Counted from the stretch's first letter, positions 17,191 through 25,146 are shown. The stretch is 64,000 nt of DNA from Faecalibacterium sp. (GCA_020025825.1 JAHHRL010000008.1:1-64000); one strand, 5' to 3'. Notes: generated from the sequence alone by a model not told the origin. Numbers and translations are program-made.

Positions 17191-18342
17191 TTACAGGTTT
17201 GCGTGCACAAAAGCACGTGCCATACGGTCACACTCGTATACATCTGCCAAATTATAGCTGCCGCCAAAGCTGTCGCTGTCTACAACAGCTTCTACTAAGC
17301 GGCCAATATCCAAGAATCCGATTTTATCTTCCAAGAACAGCTTAACGGCTTCTTCGTTTGCACCATTTGCAGCGCAGGGAGCCAAACCGCCCTTGTTAAT
17401 AGCCTTTTTGCAAGCTGCCAAGCAACGGAAGGTTTCTTCATCCGCTACATCAAACGTCAACATCTTCAGCTGGGTAAAATCCAGTTCAGGGGCCGGGCAG
17501 GGTTTGCGCTCAGGCCAAGTCAATGCATACTGAATCGGCATGCGCATATCCGGTGTGCCCAGCTGTGCAATTACGGAATTATCGCTAAACTGAACAGCCG
17601 AATGCACAATGCTCTGGCGCTGTACCACAATTTGGATTTTGTCCGCAGGCAGGCCAAACAGCCACACAGCCTCAATCAGCTCCAAGCCCTTATTCATCAG
17701 GCTGGCGCTGTCGATTGTAATTTTTGCACCCATGCTCCAGTTGGGGTGCTTAAGTGCATCTGCCTTTGTTTTGCCGGCCAGCTCCTCTTTCTTCATACCA
17801 AAGAACGGTCCGCCGGAAGCTGTCAGCAAAATCTTGCTAAGGGACTTTGCACTGTGCTGGTCCTGCAAGCACTGGAAAATCGCAGAGTGTTCACTATCTA
17901 CAGGCAGCAGGTGTACACCGTTTGTTTTTACGGCCTCTGTCACCAGATGTCCGCCCGTTACCAGACTTTCTTTGTTTGCAAGTGCCAAATCATGTCTGCT
18001 TTCAATCGCAGCCAAGCTGGCACCTAAGCCTGCAATACCAACTACACTATTCAGCACAACATCTGCACCCTTCATGGATGCCAGTGTTGTAAGTCCTTGC
18101 TTGCCTTTCAGCAGCTTGGGCGCATTTGCCGTGCCTGCAAGCGCAGCATCTACTTTGGCGTATGCATCCGGGTCGGTCACACATACATATTTGGGGTGAA
18201 ACTCTGCAATCTGGCGCAGCAGCAAATCGGTACTGCGGTTTGCCGAAAGTCCAAACACTTCATATCCCTGTGCACGAATTACATCTAAGCTTTGGGTGCC
18301 AATCGAGCCGGTAGAGCCAAGCAAGGTAACTTTTTTAGCCAT
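17191..18342 (-). CDS. dxr: 1-deoxy-D-xylulose 5-phosphate reductoisomerase
   Basis: 383 aa NADPH-dependent enzyme making MEP from DXP, the first committed step of the MEP pathway and the fosmidomycin target. The N-terminal Rossmann motif is LLGSTGSIGTQSL (7-19). Metal and substrate motifs include LLPVDSEHSAIFQ (about 148-160), LTASGGPF, and the helix-rich C-terminal domain with CAANGANEEAV. Length is typical. AAGGAG precedes the ATG, 28 bases after cdsA ends. It feeds ispG downstream in the same operon. Confidence 0.97.
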   Translation of the reverse strand: MAKKVTLLGSTGSIGTQSLDVIRAQGYEVFGLSANRSTDLLLRQIAEFHPKYVCVTDPDAYAKVDAALAGTANAPKLLKGKQGLTTLASMKGADVVLNSVVGIAGLGASLAAIESRHDLALANKESLVTGGHLVTEAVKTNGVHLLPVDSEHSAIFQCLQDQHSAKSLSKILLTASGGPFFGMKKEELAGKTKADALKHPNWSMGAKITIDSASLMNKGLELIEAVWLFGLPADKIQIVVQRQSIVHSAVQFSDNSVIAQLGTPDMRMPIQYALTWPERKPCPAPELDFTQLKMLTFDVADEETFRCLAACKKAINKGGLAPCAANGANEEAVKLFLEDKIGFLDIGRLVEAVVDSDSFGGSYNLADVYECDRMARAFVHANL

Positions 18343-18369
18343 TAGCTATCTCCTTTTCCCTATGTAGGG

Positions 18370-19230
18370 TTAGCGATAAAATACAACCGTTACTACCATG
18401 GTAACAAACGGTGCAATGAACAAAACACTGTCAAAGCGGTCCAAAATACCACCATGACCGGGGAAGATTGTTCCGTAGTCTTTAATGCCGCACTGGCGTT
18501 TTACCACGCTGGCAAACAGGTCACCATAAATGCCCAGAACTGCCGCAATCATGCCCAGCAGCGCAATTACAATGTACATGGAAACGCCAATATTAGACTG
18601 TGTAAAATATTCCACACGGTCTGCTGCGTATGCATAAATCACGGTAGCTAAAACGCCAAACACCATCGTGCCCAGTACACCGCCGATTGCACCTTCCACT
18701 GTTTTTTTGGGGCTTACTTTGGGGCACAGTTTGTGCTTGCCAAAAGCACGGCCTGCAAAATATGCGCAGGTGTCGCCGCCCCATGCAAAGCTCAAAATCA
18801 GCAGAATAAAGAATACCGCATCATAACGGTATACGTCTACCGGAAGCAGACGCTTCAAATATACCAGCGAGAAAAAACACAGTACAACAATACCGCCGTA
18901 CATAACCAGACCTGCTACCTTTTGGAAGCTTACCGTACCATTCCGGATGACCAGATAAATACAAATAAAAGCTACCAACAGATATGTCATAGGCAAAATG
19001 GCAGTCAGAATGCACGGCAGGTGCGACAGCATCACCGCAATGGTAAAGGGCACCCACACCGCCATAAGCGGCCATTCCTGCTTGCCCATGCCCATAGCCT
19101 GATAAATTTCATGAATAGCAATCAGCGTAACAGCTGCAATCACCAAATTAAAAACCACGGTATCGAACATGAGCAGAATCAATGCCAAAAAGCCCAGTCC
19201 AACAATCGATGTAATTATACGAGTTTTCAT
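18370..19230 (-). CDS. cdsA: Phosphatidate cytidylyltransferase
   Basis: 286 aa polytopic membrane enzyme producing CDP-diacylglycerol from phosphatidate and CTP, the branch point for phospholipids. About eight membrane segments are visible. The family signature lies near the C terminus (KDYGTIFPGHGGILDRFDS, with the conserved GHGG.LDR.DS core at about 254-265), and WGGDTCAYFAGRAFGKHK provides the catalytic Asp-rich loop. The ribosome site AAGGAG overlaps the end of uppS, so the genes are tightly coupled. Confidence 0.95.
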   Translation of the reverse strand: MKTRIITSIVGLGFLALILLMFDTVVFNLVIAAVTLIAIHEIYQAMGMGKQEWPLMAVWVPFTIAVMLSHLPCILTAILPMTYLLVAFICIYLVIRNGTVSFQKVAGLVMYGGIVVLCFFSLVYLKRLLPVDVYRYDAVFFILLILSFAWGGDTCAYFAGRAFGKHKLCPKVSPKKTVEGAIGGVLGTMVFGVLATVIYAYAADRVEYFTQSNIGVSMYIVIALLGMIAAVLGIYGDLFASVVKRQCGIKDYGTIFPGHGGILDRFDSVLFIAPFVTMVVTVVFYR

Positions 19231-19245
19231 ACAGCACTACGCTCC

Positions 19246-19962
19246 TTAGAGTCCGCCGAATCGTCTGCTGCGACGATTAAATTCTTCAATAGCCTGATCC
19301 AGATGCTCCGGGGTAAAATCGGGCCACAGTACGTCCATATCAATCAGCTCCGAGTAAGCTGCCTGCCAAAGCATAAAGTTCGACAAACGCTTTTCTCCGC
19401 TGGGGCGCAGAATAAAGTCCGGGTCTTTCTGGCCTGCGGTGTACATTTCTCCAGACATCATTTCTTCCGTAATATCCGCCGGGTCCAGCTCACCTGCAGC
19501 AACTTTTTTTGCCAAAGCCTGTGTTGCGTGTACAATCTCAGGGCGGCCGCCGTAGTTAATGGCCACATTCAAAATCATACCGGTATTGTTGGCAGTTTTT
19601 GCTTCAATATCCGCCATTTGCGCCTGATATTTGGGGTTAAGCGGTGTGCGGTCACCAATAAAGCGCACACGGTTGTTTTCTTTTTCGTAATTATACGCCT
19701 TGATTAGATACTGACCAAACAGCTTCATAATCATGCCCACTTCTTCTTCCGGGCGGCGCCAGTTTTCGGTAGAAAATGCGTAAAAGGTAGCCGATGCCAG
19801 GCCCAGCTCGTTGCAGTAGTGTACAATTTCATCAAACACTTCTGCACCACGTTTGTGTCCTGCCGTGCGGGGCAGCCCCTGTTTTTGTGCCCAGCGGCCA
19901 TTGCCGTCCATAATAATACCAACAGACAACCCTGCCGCAAATGATTCCGGATGCTTTGCCAT
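19246..19962 (-). CDS. uppS: Undecaprenyl diphosphate synthase
   Basis: 238 aa cis-prenyltransferase that condenses FPP with eight IPP units to give the C55 lipid carrier for wall synthesis. The catalytic IIMDGNGRWA (about 16-25, with the metal-binding Asp) and the RTAGHKRG loop are present, as are the SNFMLWQAAYSE and RPSGEKRLSNF motifs near the C terminus. Length is standard. It follows frr after a terminator-like hairpin whose T run touches the uppS ribosome site (AGGAGAA), and precedes cdsA by 15 bases. Confidence 0.96.
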   Translation of the reverse strand: MAKHPESFAAGLSVGIIMDGNGRWAQKQGLPRTAGHKRGAEVFDEIVHYCNELGLASATFYAFSTENWRRPEEEVGMIMKLFGQYLIKAYNYEKENNRVRFIGDRTPLNPKYQAQMADIEAKTANNTGMILNVAINYGGRPEIVHATQALAKKVAAGELDPADITEEMMSGEMYTAGQKDPDFILRPSGEKRLSNFMLWQAAYSELIDMDVLWPDFTPEHLDQAIEEFNRRSRRFGGL

Positions 19963-19974
19963 AGTACATTCTCC

Positions 19975-20012
19975 TAAAAAAGATACCGCGCACCGAATCA
20001 GCGCACGGTATC
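19975..20012 (-). terminator. Hairpin between frr and uppS
   Basis: On the minus strand a stem of six Watson-Crick pairs extended by six further pairs including wobbles (20012-20001 with 19993-19982), followed by TTTTTT and at once by the AGGAGA ribosome site of uppS. It is placed to act as an intra-operon terminator or attenuator. Confidence 0.6.
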
Positions 20013-20034
20013 CGATTTGCTCCCAAACTGTTGC

Positions 20035-20589
20035 TTAGACAGACATAACTTCTTTCTGCTTATCTTCCACAGCCTTGTCCACCAGCTTAATGAACTTGTC
20101 AGTCAGCTTCTGAACATCTTCTTCCACTTTCTTCTGGTCATCCTCAGTCAGCTCGCCGGCCTTTTTAGCAGCCTTTGCCTTATCCATTGCATCACGGCGA
20201 ATGTTGCGCACAGCAACCTTTGTTTCTTCACCCAGCTTGGATACGTCCTTTGCCAGCTGCTTGCGGCGCTCCTCAGTAGGTGCGGGGAAGTTCAGACGAA
20301 TTGCCACGCCATCATCAATGGGGTTAATGCCAATATCGCTCATCTGGATAGCCTTGGTGATGGGCTTGAGCAAAGTGCGGTCCCACGGGGTAATGGTCAG
20401 GGTGCGAGCCTCAGTAACAGCTACAGATGCCAGCTGCGTCAGGGGAGTATCTGCGCCATAGTATTCTACAGTTACATGGTCTAAAACTGCCGGGTTTGCA
20501 CGACCTGCACGCACTGCAGCCAGCTCACGGTCCAAATGTTCCACAGAGCTCATCATTTTATCTTCATACGCCTTTACCATGGTGTTCAT
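20035..20589 (-). CDS. frr: Ribosome recycling factor
   Basis: 184 aa, normal length (about 185). It splits post-termination ribosomes with EF-G. Conserved segments include the N-terminal helix (MVKAYEDKM...LDRELAAVRAGRANP), VEYYGADTPLTQLASV, TITPWDRTLLKPITKAI, and the C-terminal helix ending QKEVMSV. AAGGAGA lies eight bases upstream of the ATG. It follows pyrH by 59 bases, the classic pyrH-frr pair; rpsB and tsf, which often precede pyrH, are absent here. Confidence 0.97.
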   Translation of the reverse strand: MNTMVKAYEDKMMSSVEHLDRELAAVRAGRANPAVLDHVTVEYYGADTPLTQLASVAVTEARTLTITPWDRTLLKPITKAIQMSDIGINPIDDGVAIRLNFPAPTEERRKQLAKDVSKLGEETKVAVRNIRRDAMDKAKAAKKAGELTEDDQKKVEEDVQKLTDKFIKLVDKAVEDKQKEVMSV

Positions 20590-20648
20590 AGTTTCGTTCT
20601 CCTTTAATGTATGATACTGCCTGACCAGCAGGCGATATTCCTAAAAAA

Positions 20649-21359
20649 TCAGTTTTCGTACACCAGCGTGCCGGAAGCCTCACCGGAAACAGCTTTTGCA
20701 ATGTTGTCCGGGTCTGCCAAATCAAATACAAAAATCGGCAGCTTGTTATCACGGCACAGGGTTGCAGCTGTGCTGTCCATAACTGCCAGCTTGTCCTCCA
20801 GTACCTTGCTGAAGGTCAGGCTGTCATACTTGGTAGCATCTGCATACTTGTGCGGGTCCTTATCATATACGCCGTCAACCATAGTTGCCTTCAGCATAAT
20901 TTCGGCATCAATCTCAATTGCACGCAACGCACTGGTCGTATCCGTAGAGAAGAAAGGATTGCCTGTACCACCGCCAAACAGAACAATTTTGCCATCCTTC
21001 ATTGCCTGAATTGCCTCATCACGGTTAAACGGGGCTGCAATCTGCGGCATAAACAAGCTGGTCATAACCTGTGTTTCCAGGCCCTGCTGACGCAAAGCAT
21101 CCGAAACTGCCAGGCAGTTCATAACAGTTGCCATCATACCAATTTTGTCAGCCAGAGTGCGCTCCATTTTACCGCTGGAGCGTCCACGCCAGAAATTGCC
21201 GCCGCCAACTACAATGCCAATTTCCACACCCATATCGTGTGCTTTTTTAATGCCTGCACAAATGCCTTCCATTACAGCTTCATCAAAGCCGGTGCCTTTT
21301 TCTCCGCCCAAAGCTTCTCCGCTTACTTTCAGCAGCACTCTATTATAACGCAATGCCAT
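20649..21359 (-). CDS. pyrH: UMP kinase
   Basis: 236 aa amino-acid-kinase-fold enzyme phosphorylating UMP to UDP, usually a GTP-activated, UTP-inhibited hexamer. Motifs are LLKVSGEALGG (N terminus), GIVVGGGNFWRG (about 55-66), the MATVMNCLAV helix, and FGGGTGNPFFSTDTTSALRAIEI (about 124-146). The start at 21359 has GGTG about nine bases upstream; an ATG 18 bases further 5' lacks a ribosome site. It opens the long operon towards polC. No clear promoter consensus was identified upstream. Confidence 0.96.
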   Translation of the reverse strand: MALRYNRVLLKVSGEALGGEKGTGFDEAVMEGICAGIKKAHDMGVEIGIVVGGGNFWRGRSSGKMERTLADKIGMMATVMNCLAVSDALRQQGLETQVMTSLFMPQIAAPFNRDEAIQAMKDGKIVLFGGGTGNPFFSTDTTSALRAIEIDAEIMLKATMVDGVYDKDPHKYADATKYDSLTFSKVLEDKLAVMDSTAATLCRDNKLPIFVFDLADPDNIAKAVSGEASGTLVYEN

Positions 21360-21496
21360 ATTTATTACACCATCCATTCTCTTCGTGTTTGGAATTTTTC
21401 CTTATAGCTTTTCTTATTTTACAATAAAAGGCGTCTATTGTAAACACGAAAACCTTTTCCAATAGCGAAAAGTCCCCATTCTCCGTATAAATCTGC

Positions 21497-21542
21497 ATAA
21501 ATAAAGCGGTGGTGCTCAACAAAAATGTCAAGCACCACCGCT
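21497..21542 (-). terminator. Terminator after the histidine kinase gene
   Basis: A 12-bp perfect stem (21505-21516 with 21531-21542) followed on the minus strand by TTTATTTAT. It lies 10 bases after the kinase stop and separates it from pyrH. Confidence 0.8.
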
Positions 21543-21552
21543 CTCTCACTAT

Positions 21553-22398
21553 TCAGGTCCAGTATTTTTCCAGCCCGGGAACACTCCCCAGCTCCATACG
21601 AATCCTCGCACGGCATTCCGCCTTATACAGCTCAGCTTGTTCTCCTTCGGAGCGGAACACCAATTGGCTGGTTGCCACAACCTTATCTCTGGGGATATTC
21701 AGGATAACCGTGGTTCCCTTTATTCCCGTCTTTACCGTCGGCTTCCATTCCAGCAAACCACACATCTCACGGCACAAATGCAGTCCTATACCGGTTTCCA
21801 CCCAGTAGGGATGTTCTCCCTCTTGCGTGTTCACGCATGGTGCTGTACACAGTGTCTGTACAATTTGTTTGGTCATCCCCTGTCCAAAATCCTGTACAAT
21901 CAATTGCACATCATCTGCTTTTTCTTTTAGTGCAATAATCACCTTTTTGCCCGGCTTACTCAACTGCAGCGCATTTGATAATAAGTTCAGCAAAATACGT
22001 TCTGCCATTGTGCTGTCAGTTGTTACACATAGTGGCTGCTTTGGTATTGCAATTTCCAGCTTTACGCCGGTTGCACGTTCTACATACTCGTTTTCTTCGC
22101 CTATTAGTTGAATCAGAGCACATAAATCGACTGGTTCTTGCCGTGGCTGCATCTCACCATGCGTGCATGCCATCAAATCAGCGCAATTGCGCCACAGCCG
22201 TTCAATATGAGAGGTTGCAACACCGATGCTGTCCAGTGCCTGCTTTACCTTTTCATCTGCACCATCCGCATCGCATTGCAGATGCGTCCATAAATAGGAG
22301 CGATTGATGGATAATAGGTCAAGGGGCCGAATCATTTCATGTGTAATGGTGTCAACCATCAGCCGGTCCAGTGTTTCACGTGCGGTTTGATCCTGCAT
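21553..22398 (-). CDS. Soluble histidine kinase-like protein
   Basis: 281 aa without membrane segments. A dimerisation/phosphoacceptor-like helix carries His20 in ITHEMIRPL. The HATPase_c domain follows, with N box ERILLNLLSNALQLS (about 142-156), G1 VQDFGQGM (about 176-183) and G2 ETGIGLHLCREM (about 209-220). It would phosphorylate a response regulator. The gene overlaps the end of the Spo0A-like regulator gene by 23 bases, so the two are translationally coupled and very likely cognate. There is no sensor domain, so an input would come from a partner or the cytoplasm. The last 60 residues are a C-terminal extension of unknown role. Confidence 0.8.
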   Translation of the reverse strand: MQDQTARETLDRLMVDTITHEMIRPLDLLSINRSYLWTHLQCDADGADEKVKQALDSIGVATSHIERLWRNCADLMACTHGEMQPRQEPVDLCALIQLIGEENEYVERATGVKLEIAIPKQPLCVTTDSTMAERILLNLLSNALQLSKPGKKVIIALKEKADDVQLIVQDFGQGMTKQIVQTLCTAPCVNTQEGEHPYWVETGIGLHLCREMCGLLEWKPTVKTGIKGTTVILNIPRDKVVATSQLVFRSEGEQAELYKAECRARIRMELGSVPGLEKYWT

Positions 22399-23140
22399 AG
22401 ATATTCTCCTTGTTTTCTACAGTTTGATCCGCATATCTACTGCAAGCATATAAAAATCGTTTTACGGTAGGTTTTGTTCCATCCATGCCATTGTCTTTTT
22501 TAAATTGCTGATACGCAGGTGTGTTTTGTTCCTCTAAACATTGAATCATACGTCGCAGCCCGCTGTCTACTGCTGAAACCGAAACTCCGTAACTTTTGGC
22601 TACCATCGGCAGCAGTTCTTTACGCAGCGCCAGTTGATGCTTTGTTTGAACCATAATCCGTACCGCTTGTGTTAAATACAATCCATGTACACGTTCGTCC
22701 TGCACACCCCATTTGTATAAAAGCGGATGCAGCTCTGTTTGCACTTTACTTTGCTTATCCGAAAGGAAAAGCTGTATGCGTTCCGCTAAAATATCCACAT
22801 GCAGTGGCTTGCATAAAAACGAGTCCACTTCTTCTGGTACACGGCGCTGTATGCGGCGCAGCAGCTCCGTTGTTGTAAGTACAATTGTCACAGGGCGTTG
22901 CTGTAAGTGCAGTTTCCGGAAACGAAGTAAAAATTCCAGTGTATCCATATCCTGCATCATAGTATCCAGCACGATTCCGTCATACGTTTCGCCATTTTCC
23001 AATTCGTGGAGTAGCTGCGTACCGGCTCTAAACACTACACATTGCCCTACACTGCCTCGTTCCAGCAGATAGTCCGCTATTGTCCGCAGCTGCATACTAT
23101 CTGCCGAGCACAGCGCTATCCGTATATTCTTTGCACGCAT
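22376..23140 (-). CDS. Divergent Spo0A-like response regulator
   Basis: 254 aa. Residues 5-125 form a receiver domain: phospho-acceptor Asp59 (IVLDTMM), Thr at about 89-90, and Lys111 (LCKPLHVD); only one acidic residue (Asp14) is seen in the first acidic pocket. Residues about 135-205 resemble the Spo0A C-terminal DNA-binding domain (HPLL.KWGV....HGLYL.QAV near 138-160, and a recognition-helix-like SVSAVDSGLRRMIQCLEEQ near 187-205). The C-terminal tail after 206 is basic. True Spo0A has a nearly invariant recognition helix, which is not kept here, so this is probably a Spo0A relative with other targets. It is coupled to the downstream kinase. Confidence 0.7.
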   Translation of the reverse strand: MRAKNIRIALCSADSMQLRTIADYLLERGSVGQCVVFRAGTQLLHELENGETYDGIVLDTMMQDMDTLEFLLRFRKLHLQQRPVTIVLTTTELLRRIQRRVPEEVDSFLCKPLHVDILAERIQLFLSDKQSKVQTELHPLLYKWGVQDERVHGLYLTQAVRIMVQTKHQLALRKELLPMVAKSYGVSVSAVDSGLRRMIQCLEEQNTPAYQQFKKDNGMDGTKPTVKRFLYACSRYADQTVENKENIYAGSNRT

Positions 23141-23150
23141 TCTATGTTCC

Positions 23151-23450
23151 TCACCCTACCATTACCTTGCATGGTACTAAATCTGTTACAATATCTCGCC
23201 AACTGTCCAGCTGAACTGCATTCTCATATAAAAATCGGAGTACATTGTATGCCATCGGCTCTGAGCAATCTAACAATAATCCATCCGTTTTATGCGTAAT
23301 TTCCGATTCATCTTCCAGCCGAATCTCCCACAAGCTTCCGTCTTCTTTTAATTGGTATTTCACCTGATGTACAGTCTGCATCTTCCCTAAATCAGAAAAA
23401 GACCTAACATATTCTGCTTGTACCTGTTCCATTTCCACTTGCGGTTTCAC
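23151..23450 (-). CDS. Small conserved protein, paralogue A
   Basis: 99 aa, start GTG at 23450 with AAGGGGGAG upstream. I do not recognise a function; it resembles a clostridial domain-of-unknown-function family (possibly DUF6514, low certainty). It is clearly paralogous to the protein at 24063-24362: both have an EY.RSFS.LG...HQ..YQ opening, a LW...L strand, then LL.C.E..AY...RFLYENA...SWRD.V.D..P at the C terminus. No membrane segment. It sits 10 bases upstream of the Spo0A-like gene with its own promoter, so it may be the first gene of a three-gene unit with the regulator and kinase. Confidence 0.75.
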   Translation of the reverse strand: MKPQVEMEQVQAEYVRSFSDLGKMQTVHQVKYQLKEDGSLWEIRLEDESEITHKTDGLLLDCSEPMAYNVLRFLYENAVQLDSWRDIVTDLVPCKVMVG

Positions 23451-23476
23451 TTTATCTCCCCCTTATTTTTTATATT

Positions 23477-23506
23477 ATTTTACCCCCACCAGACACCATG
23501 ATGCAA
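23477..23506 (-). promoter_or_regulatory. Promoter of paralogue A/regulator/kinase unit
   Basis: Minus-strand TTGCAT (23506-23501) and TAAAAT (23482-23477), 18-base spacer, 26 bases before the GTG start. Confidence 0.55.
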
Positions 23507-23569
23507 CAAAAAGAATGCGTCAAAATGCGTCGCATACACACAAGCCGTGCCATTTTAGCTCGATAGCCC

Positions 23570-23598
23570 TTGACATTTTATTATCCAGGGTATTAAAT
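23570..23598 (+). promoter_or_regulatory. Promoter of tRNA-Ala
   Basis: Consensus TTGACA at 23570-23575 with TTAAAT at 23593-23598 (17-base spacer; TATTAA at 23591 is an alternative), 18 bases before the tRNA 5' end. Confidence 0.65.
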
Positions 23599-23616
23599 TT
23601 ATGGCAAAGTTGTTAT

Positions 23617-23692
23617 GGGCCTGTAGCTCAGTTGGGAGAGCGTTCGGTTCGCATCCGAGAGGTCAAGGGTTCAAATCCCTCCAGGTCCACCA
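23617..23692 (+). tRNA. tRNA-Ala (anticodon CGC)
   Basis: A full cloverleaf of 76 bases with encoded CCA. The acceptor stem GGGCCTG pairs with CAGGTCC and contains the G3:U70 pair that defines alanine identity. The anticodon loop TTCGCAT gives CGC, reading GCG. The T stem has one A-C mismatch at its base. It is transcribed rightward from its own promoter between leftward genes. Confidence 0.95.
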
Positions 23693-23738
23693 TATTTACC
23701 TATCGGCCATCAAAAACAACGTATAGCCGATTATCTGT

Positions 23739-23776
23739 AAGCTGCCCTGTATGTATGCAGAGCAGCTTTTTCTTTT
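23739..23776 (+). terminator. Terminator after tRNA-Ala
   Basis: AAGCTGC (23739-23745) pairs with GCAGCTT (23762-23768), followed by a T-rich run. Confidence 0.6.
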
Positions 23777-23810
23777 TTGTATTTTCGTTTCAACCATTTA
23801 TCTGCTAGAA

Positions 23811-23862
23811 CAAAACAAGTCCGCTTTTCAGTGTAAGCTACACGAAAAGCGGACTTGTTTTG
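23811..23862. repeat. Large perfect inverted repeat (likely bidirectional terminator)
   Basis: A 19-bp perfect stem (23811-23829 with 23844-23862) continued inside by GTGT/ACAC. It lies between tRNA-Ala and the leftward paralogue B gene (which ends 200 bases away). It may end transcription from either side. The rest of 23863-24062 shows no gene. Confidence 0.65.
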
Positions 23863-24062
23863 TCCTGTTTTCCACATGATAAATATATATTTCAGAACGT
23901 GCATTATATGCACATTTATCTCTCACTTTTCGTTAAATAGAGAATTGACTCATTCTCTTTTTCAAACGAAATCCACGCAAGCATTAAACTTTTTGTTCAA
24001 CTGATCTGTACAAACTATACCCGCACATTGTACCATCAGTCCTCGCCTAAAGCGATTATCCC

Positions 24063-24362
24063 TTAAACTAATATTGCTTTTTCCGGCATCATGTCCGCTA
24101 CTACATCACGCCAGCTTTCAAACGGAATCGCATTCTCATAGAGAAATCTTACTAATGTATAAGCCACCTGTTCTCCGCAATTCAACAACATTTGGTCTGT
24201 ATGGCTTTCTTTCGCTTCAATGCATTGCAAGGAAACCTTCCACAAGTCGTCTTGAGGCTGTACTTGATACGTAATTTGATGTGCATCTTGTAATTCACCC
24301 AACTCAGAAAACGAACGAGTGTACTCTTTCTTTGCCTGCAATCCTTCTTGCTGTTGTTCCAC
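24063..24362 (-). CDS. Small conserved protein, paralogue B
   Basis: 99 aa, start GTG at 24362 with AGGAAGGTG upstream. It is paralogous to the protein at 23151-23450 (same length, about 40 percent identical by eye, with the shared RSFSELG, HQITYQ and RFLYENA...SWRDVVAD segments). The conserved C-terminal block suggests a fold of two strands and a helix; no catalytic residues stand out. It is monocistronic, with its own strong promoter and a distant hairpin terminator. Function unknown; the same uncertain DUF6514-like assignment applies. Confidence 0.75.
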   Translation of the reverse strand: MEQQQEGLQAKKEYTRSFSELGELQDAHQITYQVQPQDDLWKVSLQCIEAKESHTDQMLLNCGEQVAYTLVRFLYENAIPFESWRDVVADMMPEKAILV

Positions 24363-24385
24363 CCAATCACCTTCCTCTCCGCTTT

Positions 24386-24414
24386 ATTGTACTTCTAGTA
24401 ATAATTGATTGCAA
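24386..24414 (-). promoter_or_regulatory. Promoter of paralogue B
   Basis: Minus-strand TTGCAA (24414-24409) and TACAAT (24391-24386) with an exact 17-base spacer, 23 bases before the GTG start. Confidence 0.65.
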
Positions 24415-24664
24415 CCAAAAAGTTACGTCAGAATTGTCCTTTTTTTATATTGTTTTGGCTTTTTTCTTGCAAATCCGACTCTTTTTTCGTTCAGTCTTGT
24501 AACATTTCAAAAAATAAACTACGTTAAATCGGCTTTTATATAAAAAGGTACTTTTACTTTTATTTTTCGGTAAAGAAATGGAAAAAATTGTATTTTATCA
24601 ACTTTTTCCCAGCCGAGTTACTTTTTGTATTTAAATATCGTTACCGTTTTACAAGACTTCCATA
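24415..24664. other. AT-rich intergenic stretch without gene
   Basis: Between paralogue B and the deformylase-like gene, about 250 very AT-rich bases with many T and A runs. I see no open frame with a ribosome site, no RNA fold and no clear terminator. Confidence 0.5.
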
Positions 24665-25078
24665 TTAAATTAAAACACCATTGCAGTGGTCGATTTCATG
24701 CTGGATAATTTGTGCCGTCCAGCCTGTAAATGTCTTAAATCTAACCTGGAACGTTTCCGTTTGATATTGAACCTTAATGCTTTTCCAGCGCTTTGCTTTT
24801 CTTGGACCGCCCAACAAAGAAAGGCAGCTTTCCTCCGCTTCGTAAGCGCCGAATTTTTTTATAATGCTCGGGTTATACATCACCATATATTCGCCATCGC
24901 AGTCAAAGGCAATAATGCTTTTGTTTATGCCTATCATATTAGCTGCCATACCCACACACGAATCTTCATGGGCAATCAGTGTTTCCAATAAATCGTGCGC
25001 TACCTGCACATCGTCCTGTGTAGCCGTCACGGCTTTTTGCTGTAGAAACAACGGGTCATGCATTAACTCTCTTACCAT
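24665..25078 (-). CDS. Peptide deformylase-like protein
   Basis: 137 aa, short form of the deformylase fold. Motif 2 (EESCLSL, Cys85) and motif 3 (QHEIDH, His127, Glu128, His131) keep the metal ligands and catalytic Glu. Motif 1, normally GxGLAAxQ, reads CVGMAANMIG (41-50), so the conserved Gln is replaced by Met; this variant is characteristic of a Firmicutes subfamily annotated as deformylase. The C terminus stops right after the last motif (HCNGVLI). It could remove formyl groups or act on another amide. It stands alone, 107 bases downstream of the symporter gene and after its terminator. Confidence 0.75.
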   Translation of the reverse strand: MVRELMHDPLFLQQKAVTATQDDVQVAHDLLETLIAHEDSCVGMAANMIGINKSIIAFDCDGEYMVMYNPSIIKKFGAYEAEESCLSLLGGPRKAKRWKSIKVQYQTETFQVRFKTFTGWTAQIIQHEIDHCNGVLI

Positions 25079-25146
25079 TTGTTTCCTCCATTTTTTCGTT
25101 TTATTCTTATTAGTATATCAATCTCTGATTTATAAGGCAATGCCCG

